From Mesorhizobium loti CJ3sym (lineage in GTDB: Bacteria > Pseudomonadota > Alphaproteobacteria > Rhizobiales > Rhizobiaceae): a stretch of 64,000 nt of DNA. Made by a program: the position numbers and the translations under genes. The stretch spans positions 1 to 64,000 of the forward strand of contig NZ_AXAL01000029.1 of assembly GCF_000472785.1 (NCBI RefSeq), read 5' to 3'. Positions within the stretch are counted from its first letter, which is position 1, and every line of letters begins with the position of its first letter. Positions 25,564 through 35,016 of the stretch are shown here, piece by piece. A model generated the notes under the pieces. It saw only the letters and a list, made by a program, of their open reading frames with translations. It did no database searches and was not told the DNA's origin.

Positions 25564-27879
25564 TCAGATCAGCTTTTCCAGCGTGATCGGCAAATCCCTG
25601 ATCCGCTTGCCCGTCGCGTGGAACACCGCGTTGGCGATGGCCGGAGCGACACCGACAATCGCCAGTTCGCCCACACCCTTGCCGCCGAGCACCGAGGAGT
25701 GCAGGTCGGGGATGCCAACCGAGATCACCTCGATGTCGGGGATGTCGGCATTGGTCGGCACGAGGTAGTCGGCGAGGTTGTTATTGACGATGCGGCCGTG
25801 GCGGCGGTCCATGATGCCTTCCTCCAGCAGCGCCTGGCCGATGCCCATGATGATGCCGCCCTTCCACTGACTTTCGGCGAGTTTCGGATTGTAGAGCCGG
25901 CCCGAATCCAGCGCCGACACCACGCGCGACACACGCACCGTGCCGAAATCCTCGTCGACGCGCACCTCGATGAAATGCGCGCACCAGGAGTGACGGGAAA
26001 AGTCGCCTTCCGTGTGCGGCACCGACATGGCGATGGTGGTGTAGTTCTTGTAGCGGTCCTCGGCCGTCGAATTGGCCGGCATGGTGTCGCCGGTCGCCTC
26101 GATATGGTCGCGGCCGACGCTCTTCAGCAGTTCGGCGATCGAGATATCGGGGCCATCGCCGCGCGGCGAGGCGATGCGGCCGTTGGCGACGACCAGCGTG
26201 TTGGCCTGCAGCGCGTGGAAAGGCGAGCGCTGGTCGCTGATTGCCAAGCCCACCAATTGGTCGAGTGCCGAGGTCGCTGCCTTGTAGACCGCTCCCGTCA
26301 TGACGCCGGCCAGCCGCGAGCCACCGGTGACGCCGGCGCGGGGAAAGCGGGAATCGCCCAGTTTCACCACGACATTGTCGGCCGGCACGCCGACCGTTTC
26401 GGCGGCGGTCTGCGCCAGGATGGTGTAGGTGCCCTGGCCCATGTCGATCGACGAGCTTTCGACCTCGACCGAGCCGTCGGCCAGTATGCGCACGATCGCC
26501 TCGCCGTAGGCGCGCCGCACCGGATAGGTGCCGGCGGCGACACCCCAGCCGATCAGCTGGTTGCCGTCGCGCATCGAGCGCGGTTGCGGCGTGCGCCTGG
26601 CCCAGCCGAAGCGTTCGGCGCCTGCGGCAAAAGCCTCGCGCAACTGCCTGGTCGACCAGGCTTTTTTGGCATGCGGGTCCTGCTCGGCATAGTTGCGCAG
26701 CCGGATCTCCAGCGGGTCGATGCCGACCTCATAGGCAAGCTCGTCGATGGCGCTTTCGATGCCGAAGGCCGAAGGGTTTTCGCCCGGCGCGCGCATGGCG
26801 CCCGGCACCACCGAATTCACCCGCACGACATTCTGTTTCGAGGAAAAATTCGGCGTCGCGTACATGATCGAGGTGACCGAGCCCAGCGGCTCGACCCACA
26901 TGCCGTCCATGGAGGTTTCATTGACGCCGCGATGCACGATCGACTGGATCACGCCGTCATGGCCGGCGCCGATGGTCACCGTCTGCCGCGTCGCGGCACG
27001 GCCGCCATAGCCGGTAAAAGTCTGCGGCCGCGTCATCACCAGCCGCACCGGCCGGCCGAGCATCTTGGCCGCACTAGCGGCCACCGCGCCGTGGCTCAGC
27101 GCCAGCGCCTTGGAGCCGAAGCCGCCACCAATATAGGGCGAGACCAGCCGGACATTCTCGAACGGTATGTCGAACCATTCGGCATAGGTGCGGGCCATGC
27201 CGTCAAGCCATTGGCTGGGCTCCCAGACAGTGAGATGATCGCCTTCCCAGCGGGCGATCAGGCCATGCGGCTCCATCGGCGCCTGGTATTCGCGCGGCGT
27301 GTTGTAGGCGGCGCAGATGCGCACCGGCGCCGAGGCGAAGGCGGCGGGCGCGTCGCCCCATTCCTTGGTCATGGCGTCGATCGGAATGCCGTCGCCGGCC
27401 TTGCCGTCGCTGAGGTCGACGATTGCCGGCGTCTCGTCATAGCTGACCTTGAGGAGCGCGGCTGCGGCGACCGCCTGCTCGAAGGTGTCGGCGACGACAG
27501 CGGCGACATGCTGGCCCGAAAAGGTGATGTCGCGCGCCAGCGGGCAGTAGGTTTTGTGGAGCGGCGGCGTGCCGAACCAGTCGGAGGCGCCCTTGAGGCT
27601 GATGATGGTGTCCGGGGTGAGCACCTTGAGCACGCCCGGCGCCGCCCCGGCCGCTTTGGTGTCGATCGCGCGCACCTTGCCTGAGGCGATCGTGCTTTCG
27701 ACCAGCACGGCATAAGCGAGCCCTTCAAGCTGCTGCTCGACGGCGTATCTGGCGGCACCGGTGATCTTGGCCGGGCCATCGACGCGCGACAGCCGGCCGC
27801 CAACGGCTTCAGCCAAGGCGCCGTCCGATGCGTCGCCATGTCTTCCGACGTGAACAGTGCTTGCGATGTGAACGGTCAT
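25564..27879 (-). CDS. Molybdenum hydroxylase large subunit, xanthine dehydrogenase family (operon 1)
   Basis: This 771-aa subunit binds molybdopterin cytosine dinucleotide and oxidises an aldehyde or N-heterocycle. It starts at ATG 27879, overlapping the FAD-subunit stop. Family landmarks are RLSRVDGPAKITGAARYAVE, GGFGSKALALSHG, RAPGENPSAFGIESAIDEL, SSSIDMGQGTYTILAQTAAE and near the C-terminus GGKGVGELAIVGVAPAIANA with the catalytic Glu. Third gene of a 2Fe-2S/FAD/Mo operon in the same order as E. coli paoABC. Substrate unknown. Confidence 0.93.
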   Translation of the reverse strand: MTVHIASTVHVGRHGDASDGALAEAVGGRLSRVDGPAKITGAARYAVEQQLEGLAYAVLVESTIASGKVRAIDTKAAGAAPGVLKVLTPDTIISLKGASDWFGTPPLHKTYCPLARDITFSGQHVAAVVADTFEQAVAAAALLKVSYDETPAIVDLSDGKAGDGIPIDAMTKEWGDAPAAFASAPVRICAAYNTPREYQAPMEPHGLIARWEGDHLTVWEPSQWLDGMARTYAEWFDIPFENVRLVSPYIGGGFGSKALALSHGAVAASAAKMLGRPVRLVMTRPQTFTGYGGRAATRQTVTIGAGHDGVIQSIVHRGVNETSMDGMWVEPLGSVTSIMYATPNFSSKQNVVRVNSVVPGAMRAPGENPSAFGIESAIDELAYEVGIDPLEIRLRNYAEQDPHAKKAWSTRQLREAFAAGAERFGWARRTPQPRSMRDGNQLIGWGVAAGTYPVRRAYGEAIVRILADGSVEVESSSIDMGQGTYTILAQTAAETVGVPADNVVVKLGDSRFPRAGVTGGSRLAGVMTGAVYKAATSALDQLVGLAISDQRSPFHALQANTLVVANGRIASPRGDGPDISIAELLKSVGRDHIEATGDTMPANSTAEDRYKNYTTIAMSVPHTEGDFSRHSWCAHFIEVRVDEDFGTVRVSRVVSALDSGRLYNPKLAESQWKGGIIMGIGQALLEEGIMDRRHGRIVNNNLADYLVPTNADIPDIEVISVGIPDLHSSVLGGKGVGELAIVGVAPAIANAVFHATGKRIRDLPITLEKLI

Positions 27880-28859
27880 GCCGTCTCTCCCAATTTGAGG
27901 ATGGCGCGCGCGACAACGCGCGGAGCGAGCTCGATCTTGTAGTGGTTGGCGCCATGGTCGACGGCGCCTTCGACGGCGAGCCGGCTGGCGGCGCGAACGG
28001 TTTCCGGTTCCAGGACCTTGCCTTTCAGCGCCTCTTCCACGGCTCGTGCCCGCCATGGTTTTGTCGCGACACCGCCGAGCGCGACACGCAGGTCGCGGAT
28101 GGTGCGGCCATCGGCTTCGAACTCGATGCCGACCGCGGCACTTGCGGCGGCGAATTCATAGGATTGCCGATCGCGGATCTTCAGATAGGTCGAGCGGTGG
28201 GCAGCGGCGGATGAGGGGATTTCAATCGAGGTGATCATCTCACCCGGTTCGATCGCGTGTTCCCTGTCGGGCGTGCTGCCGGGCAGCAGGAAGAAGTCGT
28301 CGACCAGGAGCTTGCGTTCGCCGAGATGAACTGTTGCGTCGAAGGCGACCAAAGCGGTGGCGAGGTCGCCGGGATACATGGCGATGCAGGCCTCGCTTGT
28401 GCCGAGCACGGCGTGGCCCCTGGTGACGCCGCCGATCGCCGAACAGCCGGAGCCAGGCTCGCGCTTGTTGCAGGCGGAAAAATTCGCGGGACCACGGAAA
28501 TAGGGGCAGCGCGTGCGCTGCATCAGATTGCCGCCGATGGTCGCCATGTTGCGGATCTGCGCTGAGGCAGCCTGCCACAGCGCCTCGGAGATTGCGGGGA
28601 AGCGGCTCTTGATGTCGGCATGGTCCGCGATATGACCCATCTTGGCGAGAGCGCCGATGGTGGCGCCGCGCTCATTCACGTCGATCCGGTCCAGCCCCTT
28701 GAGGTGGGTGATGTCGACCAGCGTGTCGGGCTCGGCGACGCCGCATTTGGCGAGGTCGATCAGCGTGGTGCCGCCGGCCAGCAGCATGGTGCCGGGCAGG
28801 GCGGCTGCCTGACGTGCCGCATCAAGCGAGCTGGCGCGAAAATAGGAAAAATCCCTCAT
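27876..28859 (-). CDS. Molybdenum hydroxylase FAD-binding subunit (operon 1)
   Basis: A 327-aa subunit from ATG 28859. It has the FAD-binding PCMH domain with LLAGGTTLIDLAK and IRNMATIGGNLMQRTRC, and a C-terminal CO-dehydrogenase flavoprotein domain. The insertion RCPYFRGP ... SACNKREPGSGC supplies four cysteines in the position where PaoB and 4-hydroxybenzoyl-CoA reductase beta subunits carry an extra 4Fe-4S cluster. It transfers electrons between the Fe-S subunit and FAD. ATGA overlaps join it to both neighbours. Confidence 0.93.
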   Translation of the reverse strand: MRDFSYFRASSLDAARQAAALPGTMLLAGGTTLIDLAKCGVAEPDTLVDITHLKGLDRIDVNERGATIGALAKMGHIADHADIKSRFPAISEALWQAASAQIRNMATIGGNLMQRTRCPYFRGPANFSACNKREPGSGCSAIGGVTRGHAVLGTSEACIAMYPGDLATALVAFDATVHLGERKLLVDDFFLLPGSTPDREHAIEPGEMITSIEIPSSAAAHRSTYLKIRDRQSYEFAAASAAVGIEFEADGRTIRDLRVALGGVATKPWRARAVEEALKGKVLEPETVRAASRLAVEGAVDHGANHYKIELAPRVVARAILKLGETA

Positions 28860-29329
28860 GACGCGACCTCCAGCGCTGCCTGGCGGACAGCGGCGACAAT
28901 GTGCGGATAGGCGCCGCAGCGGCAGAGATTGCCGGCCATGTATTCGCGGATTTCTTCGTCCGAGCCGGCATGGCCTTCGCGGATGCAGGCCACCGCCGAC
29001 ATGATCTGGCCGGGAGTGCAATAGCCGCACTGGAAGGCGTCCTGCTCGAGGAAGGCAGCCTGCACGGGATGCAGTTCGCCCTCCCGTGCAAGCCCCTCTA
29101 TGGTGGTGATGGTGCGGCCTTCGGTCTGGGCCGCCAGCGTCAGACAGGCCAGCACGCGCTCGCCGTCGACATGCACGGTGCAGGCGCCGCACTGGCCATG
29201 GTCACAGCCCTTCTTGGTGCCGGTCAGGCCGAGCCGGTCGCGCAAGGCATCGAGCAGCGTCACGCGGGGTTCGAGTTCCAGGTGATGATGGGTGCCGTTA
29301 ATGTCGAGATGGACGGGGATTTTCGTCAT
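28856..29329 (-). CDS. Molybdenum hydroxylase 2Fe-2S subunit (operon 1)
   Basis: A 157-aa subunit from ATG 29329. The plant-type 2Fe-2S cluster is bound by GCDHGQCGACTV and ERVLAC, and the second alpha-helical cluster by QCGYCTPGQI and NLCRCGAY. E. coli PaoA has a Tat signal; none is seen here, so the complex is probably cytoplasmic. The sequence around its start resembles that of the operon 2 homologue. Confidence 0.94.
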   Translation of the reverse strand: MTKIPVHLDINGTHHHLELEPRVTLLDALRDRLGLTGTKKGCDHGQCGACTVHVDGERVLACLTLAAQTEGRTITTIEGLAREGELHPVQAAFLEQDAFQCGYCTPGQIMSAVACIREGHAGSDEEIREYMAGNLCRCGAYPHIVAAVRQAALEVAS

Positions 29330-29434
29330 GGGCGTCGGGCTCCAGTTGCTTGACGCTGGTGAAATTATTTCATGTTGGACAGGTGGAGGCCCACCTGTCC
29401 GTCCGGCGCTTTCGCTCCGGGCTTTCGTCACTTC

Positions 29435-31693
29435 TCACCCCAGCAGGTCCTCGATGCGGATCGGAAAGCGGCGAGGCCGCACGCCGGTTGCATGCCAGAC
29501 GGCGTTGGCGACCGCGCCGGCCGTGCCGATGATGCCGATTTCGCCGACGCCCTTGATGCCGAGCGCGTTGACGTAAGGGTCGTCCTCATGGATCAGGATC
29601 GCCTCTACCGACGGCACGTCGGCATTCACCGGGACATGGTATTCGGCGAGATTGGCGTTCTGGATCCGGCCCGAGCGCCGGTCGGTGATGGCTTCCTCGT
29701 GCAGCGCGAAGGAGACGCCCCAGATCATGCCGCCATAATACTGGCTGCGCACCAGCCTGGGATTGATGACCCGCCCGGCGGCGAAGGCGCCGACCAGCCT
29801 GGTGACGCGGATCTGGCCGAAATCGGGATCGACCTTCACTTCGGCGAACACGGCGCCATGCGCGTGCTTGGCATAGGTCTCCTGGGACGCCGCGTCCGGA
29901 GCGCCCTTGCCATGGCCTTCGATCTCGGTGAGGCCCGCGCGGGTCAGTATCTCGGCATAGCTTTCGCTCCGGTTCTCATCGTCGCGGCGATACAGCCGCC
30001 CGCCGCGCGCCACAACGCCCTCATTGTCGGCGCCGAATAGTGGCGAGGCCTCGTTGCCGGTGGCGAGATCGGCAAGCCTGGCGATGACGGCCGCACCCGC
30101 GTTGTGGATCGCCATGCCGGCCGTCGCCGTGTGGCCGGAGCCGCCGGCTATGCCCGCATTGGGAAGGTCGGAGCTGCCGGCCCTGAAATCGACCTGGTCG
30201 ATGTCGAGCCCCAGCCCGTCGGCGGCGATCTGCGCAAAAGCGGTCCAGGCGCCTTGCCCCATGTCCTGCGCGCCGGTCTCCATCAGGCCGCTGCCATCGG
30301 CCTTCAGCACCGCACGCGCTTCGGCCTGGAACATGATGGCCGGGAATGTCGCCGTGCCCACGCCCCAGCCGGTGAGGAAACCGTCGGCGTCGCGCATCAA
30401 GCGGGGCTGCAGCGGGCGGCTTGCCCAGCCGAATGCCTTCGCGGCCTGACTATAGCATTCGCGCAGTGCCTTGGAGGAAAACGGCTTGCCGGTCATCGGC
30501 TCGACCTCGGCATAGTTGCGCAGCCGGAATTCCAGCGGGTCCATGCCGCAGGCGTGAGCCGCCTCATCGATAGCGCTTTCCAGCGCGATCGAGCCGGTGG
30601 CTTCGCCGGGCGCGCGCATGAACAGAGGCGTCCCGGTGTCGAGCCGCACCGCCTCGTGCGAGGTGGTGATGGCCGGGCTGGCATAGAGCGTATGCGAGGC
30701 GTCCGCCGCCGGTTCGAAGAAATCGTCGAAGGTGCTCGACGCGGTCTTGGCGTGATGGTGGATCGCCGTCAGCCGCCCCTCGCCATCCATGCCCATGCGC
30801 AAGGTCTGGCGTGTCGGCGCACGGTGGCCGACCGGCCCGTACATCTGCTCGCGCCGCAGCACCAGCTTGACGGGGCGGCCAACGAGGCGCGCCGCCAGGA
30901 CGCCCAGCACCTGCGGCCCGGAAATCATGCCTTTCGAACCGAAGCCGCCGCCGAGGAAGGGGCTGCGGATGTGGATGTTTTGCGGCGCGATGCCGAACAG
31001 TCCAGAGATGCGGCCCTGCGCCATGGCAAGGCCCTGGCTCGGTGTGTCGATCGACAGCTTGTCGCCATCCCAGGCGGCGACAATGGCATGCGGCTCCATG
31101 GCGTTGTGGTATTGGGCCGGCGTCTCGTAGGTGGCCTCGATCCGCGTCTTTGCTGATTTGAGGCCGGCCTCGACATCGCCCTTGTGCTGCACCGCCGGAT
31201 TGCCGACGCCGACACCACGCGGCACGAAGCTTTCGGCGTCGTCGAGACCGACGCGTGCCGGCAACGCCTCATAGCGCGGCGAGAGCAGCGCCGCCCCTTC
31301 GGTCGCCGCTTCCAGCGTCTCGGCGATCACCACGGCGATGGTCTGGTTGGGGTAGCGAACCTCTTCGTTCTGCAGCAGGTCGAGCCGGAACATGAAGGGA
31401 TGGTCCTTGGCGTCCGGGTCGGCGGCGAGCGCCGGCCGGTTCCTGGGCGTCATCACCTCGACCACGCCCTTGTGCGCCTTGGCCGCCTCGACATCGAGCG
31501 CGGCAACGCGACCACGCGCGATACTGGAGACAGCGAGCACGGCATAGAGCATGCCGGACGGATGGTTGTCGGCGGCATAGCGGGCGGCGCCGGTGACCTT
31601 GAGAAAGCCATCGCGGCGGGTCAGCGGCTGGCCGATGCTGGAGCCCTGCCTGGTATGGGCGGGTTGCTGGTTGAGGCTGAGTTCAAGCGTCAT
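29435..31693 (-). CDS. Molybdenum hydroxylase large subunit, paralogue (operon 2)
   Basis: A 752-aa molybdopterin-binding subunit related to the operon 1 large subunit. Landmarks are GQPLTRRDGFLKVTGAARYA, GGGFGSKGMISGPQVLG, RAPGEATGSIALESAIDEAA, TGAQDMGQGAWTAFAQI and IKGVGEIGIIGTAGAVANAV with the active-site Glu. The start overlaps the FAD-subunit gene by 11 bases. It ends 106 bases before the 2Fe-2S gene of operon 1, so read-through of both operons from one promoter is possible. Confidence 0.93.
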   Translation of the reverse strand: MTLELSLNQQPAHTRQGSSIGQPLTRRDGFLKVTGAARYAADNHPSGMLYAVLAVSSIARGRVAALDVEAAKAHKGVVEVMTPRNRPALAADPDAKDHPFMFRLDLLQNEEVRYPNQTIAVVIAETLEAATEGAALLSPRYEALPARVGLDDAESFVPRGVGVGNPAVQHKGDVEAGLKSAKTRIEATYETPAQYHNAMEPHAIVAAWDGDKLSIDTPSQGLAMAQGRISGLFGIAPQNIHIRSPFLGGGFGSKGMISGPQVLGVLAARLVGRPVKLVLRREQMYGPVGHRAPTRQTLRMGMDGEGRLTAIHHHAKTASSTFDDFFEPAADASHTLYASPAITTSHEAVRLDTGTPLFMRAPGEATGSIALESAIDEAAHACGMDPLEFRLRNYAEVEPMTGKPFSSKALRECYSQAAKAFGWASRPLQPRLMRDADGFLTGWGVGTATFPAIMFQAEARAVLKADGSGLMETGAQDMGQGAWTAFAQIAADGLGLDIDQVDFRAGSSDLPNAGIAGGSGHTATAGMAIHNAGAAVIARLADLATGNEASPLFGADNEGVVARGGRLYRRDDENRSESYAEILTRAGLTEIEGHGKGAPDAASQETYAKHAHGAVFAEVKVDPDFGQIRVTRLVGAFAAGRVINPRLVRSQYYGGMIWGVSFALHEEAITDRRSGRIQNANLAEYHVPVNADVPSVEAILIHEDDPYVNALGIKGVGEIGIIGTAGAVANAVWHATGVRPRRFPIRIEDLLG

Positions 31694-32741
31694 GGCGCGC
31701 TCCGGGAATGGAGGAAAAGGGGGAGGCAGGCAGGGCCGGCAGCCGCTCGGGCGTTCCCGCCTGCGCTGATGTCAGCGCCCTGACAACGATGCGGCGGGCA
31801 AGCTCGATCTTGAACGCATTGTCGCCAGAGGGGCTGGCATCGGCCAAGGCGGCATCGGCCGCGCCGGCGAAGGTCGCTTCATTGGCGTCGGCACCAAGCA
31901 GCACGGCTTCGGCCGCGCGCGCCCGCCACGGCTTGGCCGCGACGCCGCCCAGCGCCAGCCTTGCGGCGCGGATCTTGCCGCCGTCTACGACAAGTGCCGC
32001 GGCGGCCGAGACGACAGCGAAGGCATAGGAGGTGCGCTCGCGGATTTTCAGGTAGCGGGCATTGGCGGCGAAGGAGGCGGCCTCCGCCGGCAGGCGCACG
32101 GCGACGATCAGGTCGCCGGGCTCCAGCGCATTCTCCCGCTGCGGCGTCTCACCGGGAAGCAGGTGGAATTCCGCCAGCGTGACATGGCGCCGACCCTGCT
32201 TGCCCTCGATCTCGACGACGGCGTCAAGCGCCACCAGCGGCACGCAGAAGTCCGATGGATGGGTGGCGATGCAGGCATCGCTCCAGCCAAGCACGGCGTG
32301 CAGGCGGTTCTCGCCCCCAAGTGCCGCGCAGCCGGCGCCTGATACACGCTTGTTGCAGGCGCTGGCGGTGTCGTAGAAATAGCTGCAGCGCGTGCGCTGC
32401 AGCAGGTTGCCGCCGACAGTGGCAGCGTTGCGAAGCTGCGCCGAGGCGCCCGACAGCAGCGCTTCCGCCACCATCGGATAGGCCTTGGCGAATGCCGCGT
32501 CATGGGCGAGATCGGCGTTGCGGACCAGCGCGCCGATGCGCAGGCCGCCATCCTCCAGCCTTTCGATGCGGTTGAGTTCCGGCAGCCGCGAGATGTCGAC
32601 GATGCGCTCGGGGCTGGTGATGCCGCCCTTCATCAAATCGAGCAGATTGGTGCCACCGGCCAGGTAGGCCGAACCCGGCTCGGCCGCCGCCGCGATGGCA
32701 TCGGGAATGGTGGCGGGTCGGATGTAATCGAAGTCTCTCAT
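31683..32741 (-). CDS. Molybdenum hydroxylase FAD-binding subunit, paralogue (operon 2)
   Basis: A 352-aa protein from ATG 32741. The FAD-binding motifs are YLAGGTNLLDLMKGG and LRNAATVGGNLLQRTRC. The extra four-Cys 4Fe-4S insertion is kept (RCSYF, SACNKRVSGAGC). It starts MRDFDYIRPA, close to the operon 1 subunit MRDFSYFRAS. The stop overlaps the large-subunit start. Confidence 0.93.
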   Translation of the reverse strand: MRDFDYIRPATIPDAIAAAAEPGSAYLAGGTNLLDLMKGGITSPERIVDISRLPELNRIERLEDGGLRIGALVRNADLAHDAAFAKAYPMVAEALLSGASAQLRNAATVGGNLLQRTRCSYFYDTASACNKRVSGAGCAALGGENRLHAVLGWSDACIATHPSDFCVPLVALDAVVEIEGKQGRRHVTLAEFHLLPGETPQRENALEPGDLIVAVRLPAEAASFAANARYLKIRERTSYAFAVVSAAAALVVDGGKIRAARLALGGVAAKPWRARAAEAVLLGADANEATFAGAADAALADASPSGDNAFKIELARRIVVRALTSAQAGTPERLPALPASPFSSIPGARHDA

Positions 32742-33235
32742 GCCGCGGTCCTCCGGTCGGATTTGGCAAGTTGCTCCTGGGCTTCCAGGACGGCTTCGAC
32801 GATGCCGCCATAGGCGGCGCAGCGGCATATGTTGCCGCTCAGCCCCTCGCGGATGCGTTCGGGATCGTCGCCGGCCTGGCCCTCGGAGATCAGGCCGAGC
32901 GTGCTCATGATCTGGCCGGGCGTGCAGAAACCGCACTGGAAGCCGTCATGGGCGATGAAGGCGGCCTGCACCGGATGCAGTTCTTCGCCACGGGCGACGC
33001 CTTCGATGGTCAGGACATTGGCGCCATCATGGCTGACCGCCAGCGCCAGGCAGGAATTGATGCGCTTGCCGTCGACCAGCACCGTGCAGGCGCCGCACTG
33101 GCCGCGGTCGCAGCCCTTCTTGGTGCCGGTGAGATCAAGCCGCTCGCGCAAGAGGTCGAGCAGGGTGACGCGTGGATCGACCTCCAGTTCGTGTCGGTGT
33201 CCGTTGATGGTGAGCGTGATGGGAAGGCTGGTCAT
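32738..33235 (-). CDS. Molybdenum hydroxylase 2Fe-2S subunit, paralogue (operon 2)
   Basis: A 165-aa protein from ATG 33235. Cluster ligands are GCDRGQCGACTV, KRINSCL, QCGFCTPGQI and NICRCAAY. It is the promoter-proximal gene of operon 2, divergent from a TetR regulator with a palindrome between them. There is no Tat signal. It shares its leader sequence with the operon 1 counterpart. Confidence 0.94.
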   Translation of the reverse strand: MTSLPITLTINGHRHELEVDPRVTLLDLLRERLDLTGTKKGCDRGQCGACTVLVDGKRINSCLALAVSHDGANVLTIEGVARGEELHPVQAAFIAHDGFQCGFCTPGQIMSTLGLISEGQAGDDPERIREGLSGNICRCAAYGGIVEAVLEAQEQLAKSDRRTAA

Positions 33236-33436
33236 GGGCGTCTGGCTCCAGTTTGCTTGACGCGGATGGGAAGTGAACTGGTGCCTTGCCGGAGAAGGGC
33301 AAGGTGACCTTATGGTCAGGTGCAGGCTGAGGTGACAGCGGATCTCCCGAGAGACGGGCGGGCAGGGGAGATGTCGGCTTGCAGGTTCGAAAGACGTGAC
33401 ATACCCGTTCCCCTTCTTATATGATAAAGGCACTCC

Positions 33437-33465
33437 ACTAAAGCGGAGGTGCCTCCGTTTATTAG
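33437..33465. promoter_or_regulatory. Palindromic operator between TetR gene and molybdenum hydroxylase operon 2
   Basis: CGGAGG-TG-CCTCCG (33444-33457) is a perfect 6+6 inverted repeat. Its symmetry extends loosely outward (taaag on the left, tttat on the right). It sits in the divergent gap, with a TATGAT-like box at about 33419-33424. Size and position fit a TetR operator controlling both directions. Confidence 0.6.
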
Positions 33466-33519
33466 TTGGGGCTTGGCCTGGCCGGGTTCAAGTCCCATAT
33501 TTCGTCCGTGGAGAAAAAA

Positions 33520-34122
33520 TTGGCCGAAGCCGTCATCATCGAACAGAAGGCCGCGGAGGAAAAGCCGCTGCGTGCCGACGCACAGCGCAACCGCGACCGT
33601 CTGGTCGAGGTGGCGGCGGCGGTGTTTGCCGAGCGCGGCATCGATGCCTCGCTGGAGGAGATCGCGCGCCGCGCCGGTGTTGGCATCGGCACGCTCTACC
33701 GGCATTTCCCGACGCGCGAACACCTGGTCGAGGTGGTCTATCGCCGCGAGGCGGAGGCGCTGTGCGCCGCCGCCGGCGAACTTGCGTCAAGAAATCCCTC
33801 CGATGTCGCGCTGGAAGAATGGATGCGGCGCTTCGTCGACTATATCGCCACCAAGCGCGGCCTGGCGACCAGCCTGCGCATCCTGATCTCCACCAATTCG
33901 ACACTGTTTTCCGACACGTCGGGGCGGGTGTCGCAAGCCTTGCGGCAATTGGTCGAGGCGGCGGTGGCCGACGGCACCATTCGCGACGATGTCGATGCCT
34001 CCGACGTGCTGCATGCGCTGTCGGGCATCTACTCCGCCCCCGACACGCCGGAATGGCGCGACCGCTCGCGGCGGCTGGTTAAGCTTTTGATGGATGGCTT
34101 GCGGTTCGGGGCAGGGAAGTAG
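33520..34122 (+). CDS. TetR-family transcriptional regulator
   Basis: A 200-aa protein if started at TTG 33520, which has GGAG at 33510-33513; upstream in-frame GTG 33508 and TTG 33466 are alternatives. The N-terminal HTH (about 22-68) reads SLEEIARRAGVGIGTLYRHF followed by PTREHLVEVVY. The C-terminal ligand-binding helices follow. It is divergent from the two molybdenum hydroxylase operons and probably represses them in response to the aldehyde or heterocycle substrate, by analogy with similarly placed TetR genes. Confidence 0.88.
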   Translation: MAEAVIIEQKAAEEKPLRADAQRNRDRLVEVAAAVFAERGIDASLEEIARRAGVGIGTLYRHFPTREHLVEVVYRREAEALCAAAGELASRNPSDVALEEWMRRFVDYIATKRGLATSLRILISTNSTLFSDTSGRVSQALRQLVEAAVADGTIRDDVDASDVLHALSGIYSAPDTPEWRDRSRRLVKLLMDGLRFGAGK

Positions 34123-34251
34123 CCAAGGCCTGATGGTCTGCGCGATCGGCTCCAGGCAAGCCCTGCAGGACGCGCCCACACACCGCGCTTGCATCCGAAC
34201 GCGAGCGGTTGTTAAAATCCTCACATTTCAGGTGACCAACAGGCCCCACGC

Positions 34252-34983
34252 ATGACTGCTCGCAAAGCGCAACGGACGGCACGGCTGATCGATCTGCTGT
34301 CGCAGCGGCGGGTTATCCATCTCAGCGAAGCGGCAGCGCTGCTCGGCGTCTCCGAGATGACGGTGCGGCGCGACATCGCCACCAATCAGGGGCAGATCGC
34401 CTATCTCGGAGGGCACATATTGGCGGCAGCCGAGATCGACACTGACACCCCTTACGAACTGGCGACCGCTGCCGACAGCCATGCCGCGGCGAAGCGCGAG
34501 GCCTGTGCGCACGCGGTGCGCAAGATACGGCCCGACGAGACGATCTTCGTCGACTGCGGCACGACGCTGATCCATCTGATCGACCTCATTCCCGACAATT
34601 ATCAAATAACGGCAATATGTTACGCCATGAATGTCGCGGAGCGGCTGAGCCGCAAGCCAAATGTGACGATCATCATGCTGGGCGGGGTCTATCATCCGGC
34701 TTCGGCGTCCTTCTCGGGCACGCATGATTTCGACATCTTGAAGAGCGTCGGCATCAACGCCGCCTTCCTGTCGGCCGCCGGCGTCGACGCCAAGCGCGGC
34801 GCCACCTGCGAGCATTTCCACGAGGCGGTGGTGAAGCAGAAGGTGATGAGCGTGGCGCGAGAAAACTACCTGGTCATCGACTCGAGCAAGATCGGCAAAC
34901 TCAAGCGCGCCTTCTTCTCCGGCATGGATGGCTTCGATGCGGTGATCACCGAACATGGGGAGGCCGGGCCGGGCTCGTTCTGA
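34252..34983 (+). CDS. DeoR/GlpR-family transcriptional regulator
   Basis: A 243-aa protein with an N-terminal winged HTH (about 8-60: RLIDLLSQRRVIHLSEAAAL, then VSEMTVRRDIA). The C-terminal DeoR sensor domain has IFVDCGTTLIHLIDLIPDN and LGGVYHPASASFSG. The family responds to phosphorylated sugars. It precedes a ribose-type ABC transporter by 358 bases on the same strand and may control it. The leader contains TCAC-N7-GTGA at 34230-34245. Confidence 0.9.
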   Translation: MTARKAQRTARLIDLLSQRRVIHLSEAAALLGVSEMTVRRDIATNQGQIAYLGGHILAAAEIDTDTPYELATAADSHAAAKREACAHAVRKIRPDETIFVDCGTTLIHLIDLIPDNYQITAICYAMNVAERLSRKPNVTIIMLGGVYHPASASFSGTHDFDILKSVGINAAFLSAAGVDAKRGATCEHFHEAVVKQKVMSVARENYLVIDSSKIGKLKRAFFSGMDGFDAVITEHGEAGPGSF

Positions 34984-35016
34984 TTGTTCTCGACGATTGG
35001 CGCAAACGCCCATCGA

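Noticed and set aside
25519..27684. Plus-strand frame of 721 codons opposite the molybdenum hydroxylase large subunit
   Set aside because: Antisense shadow of a family with unmistakable motifs.
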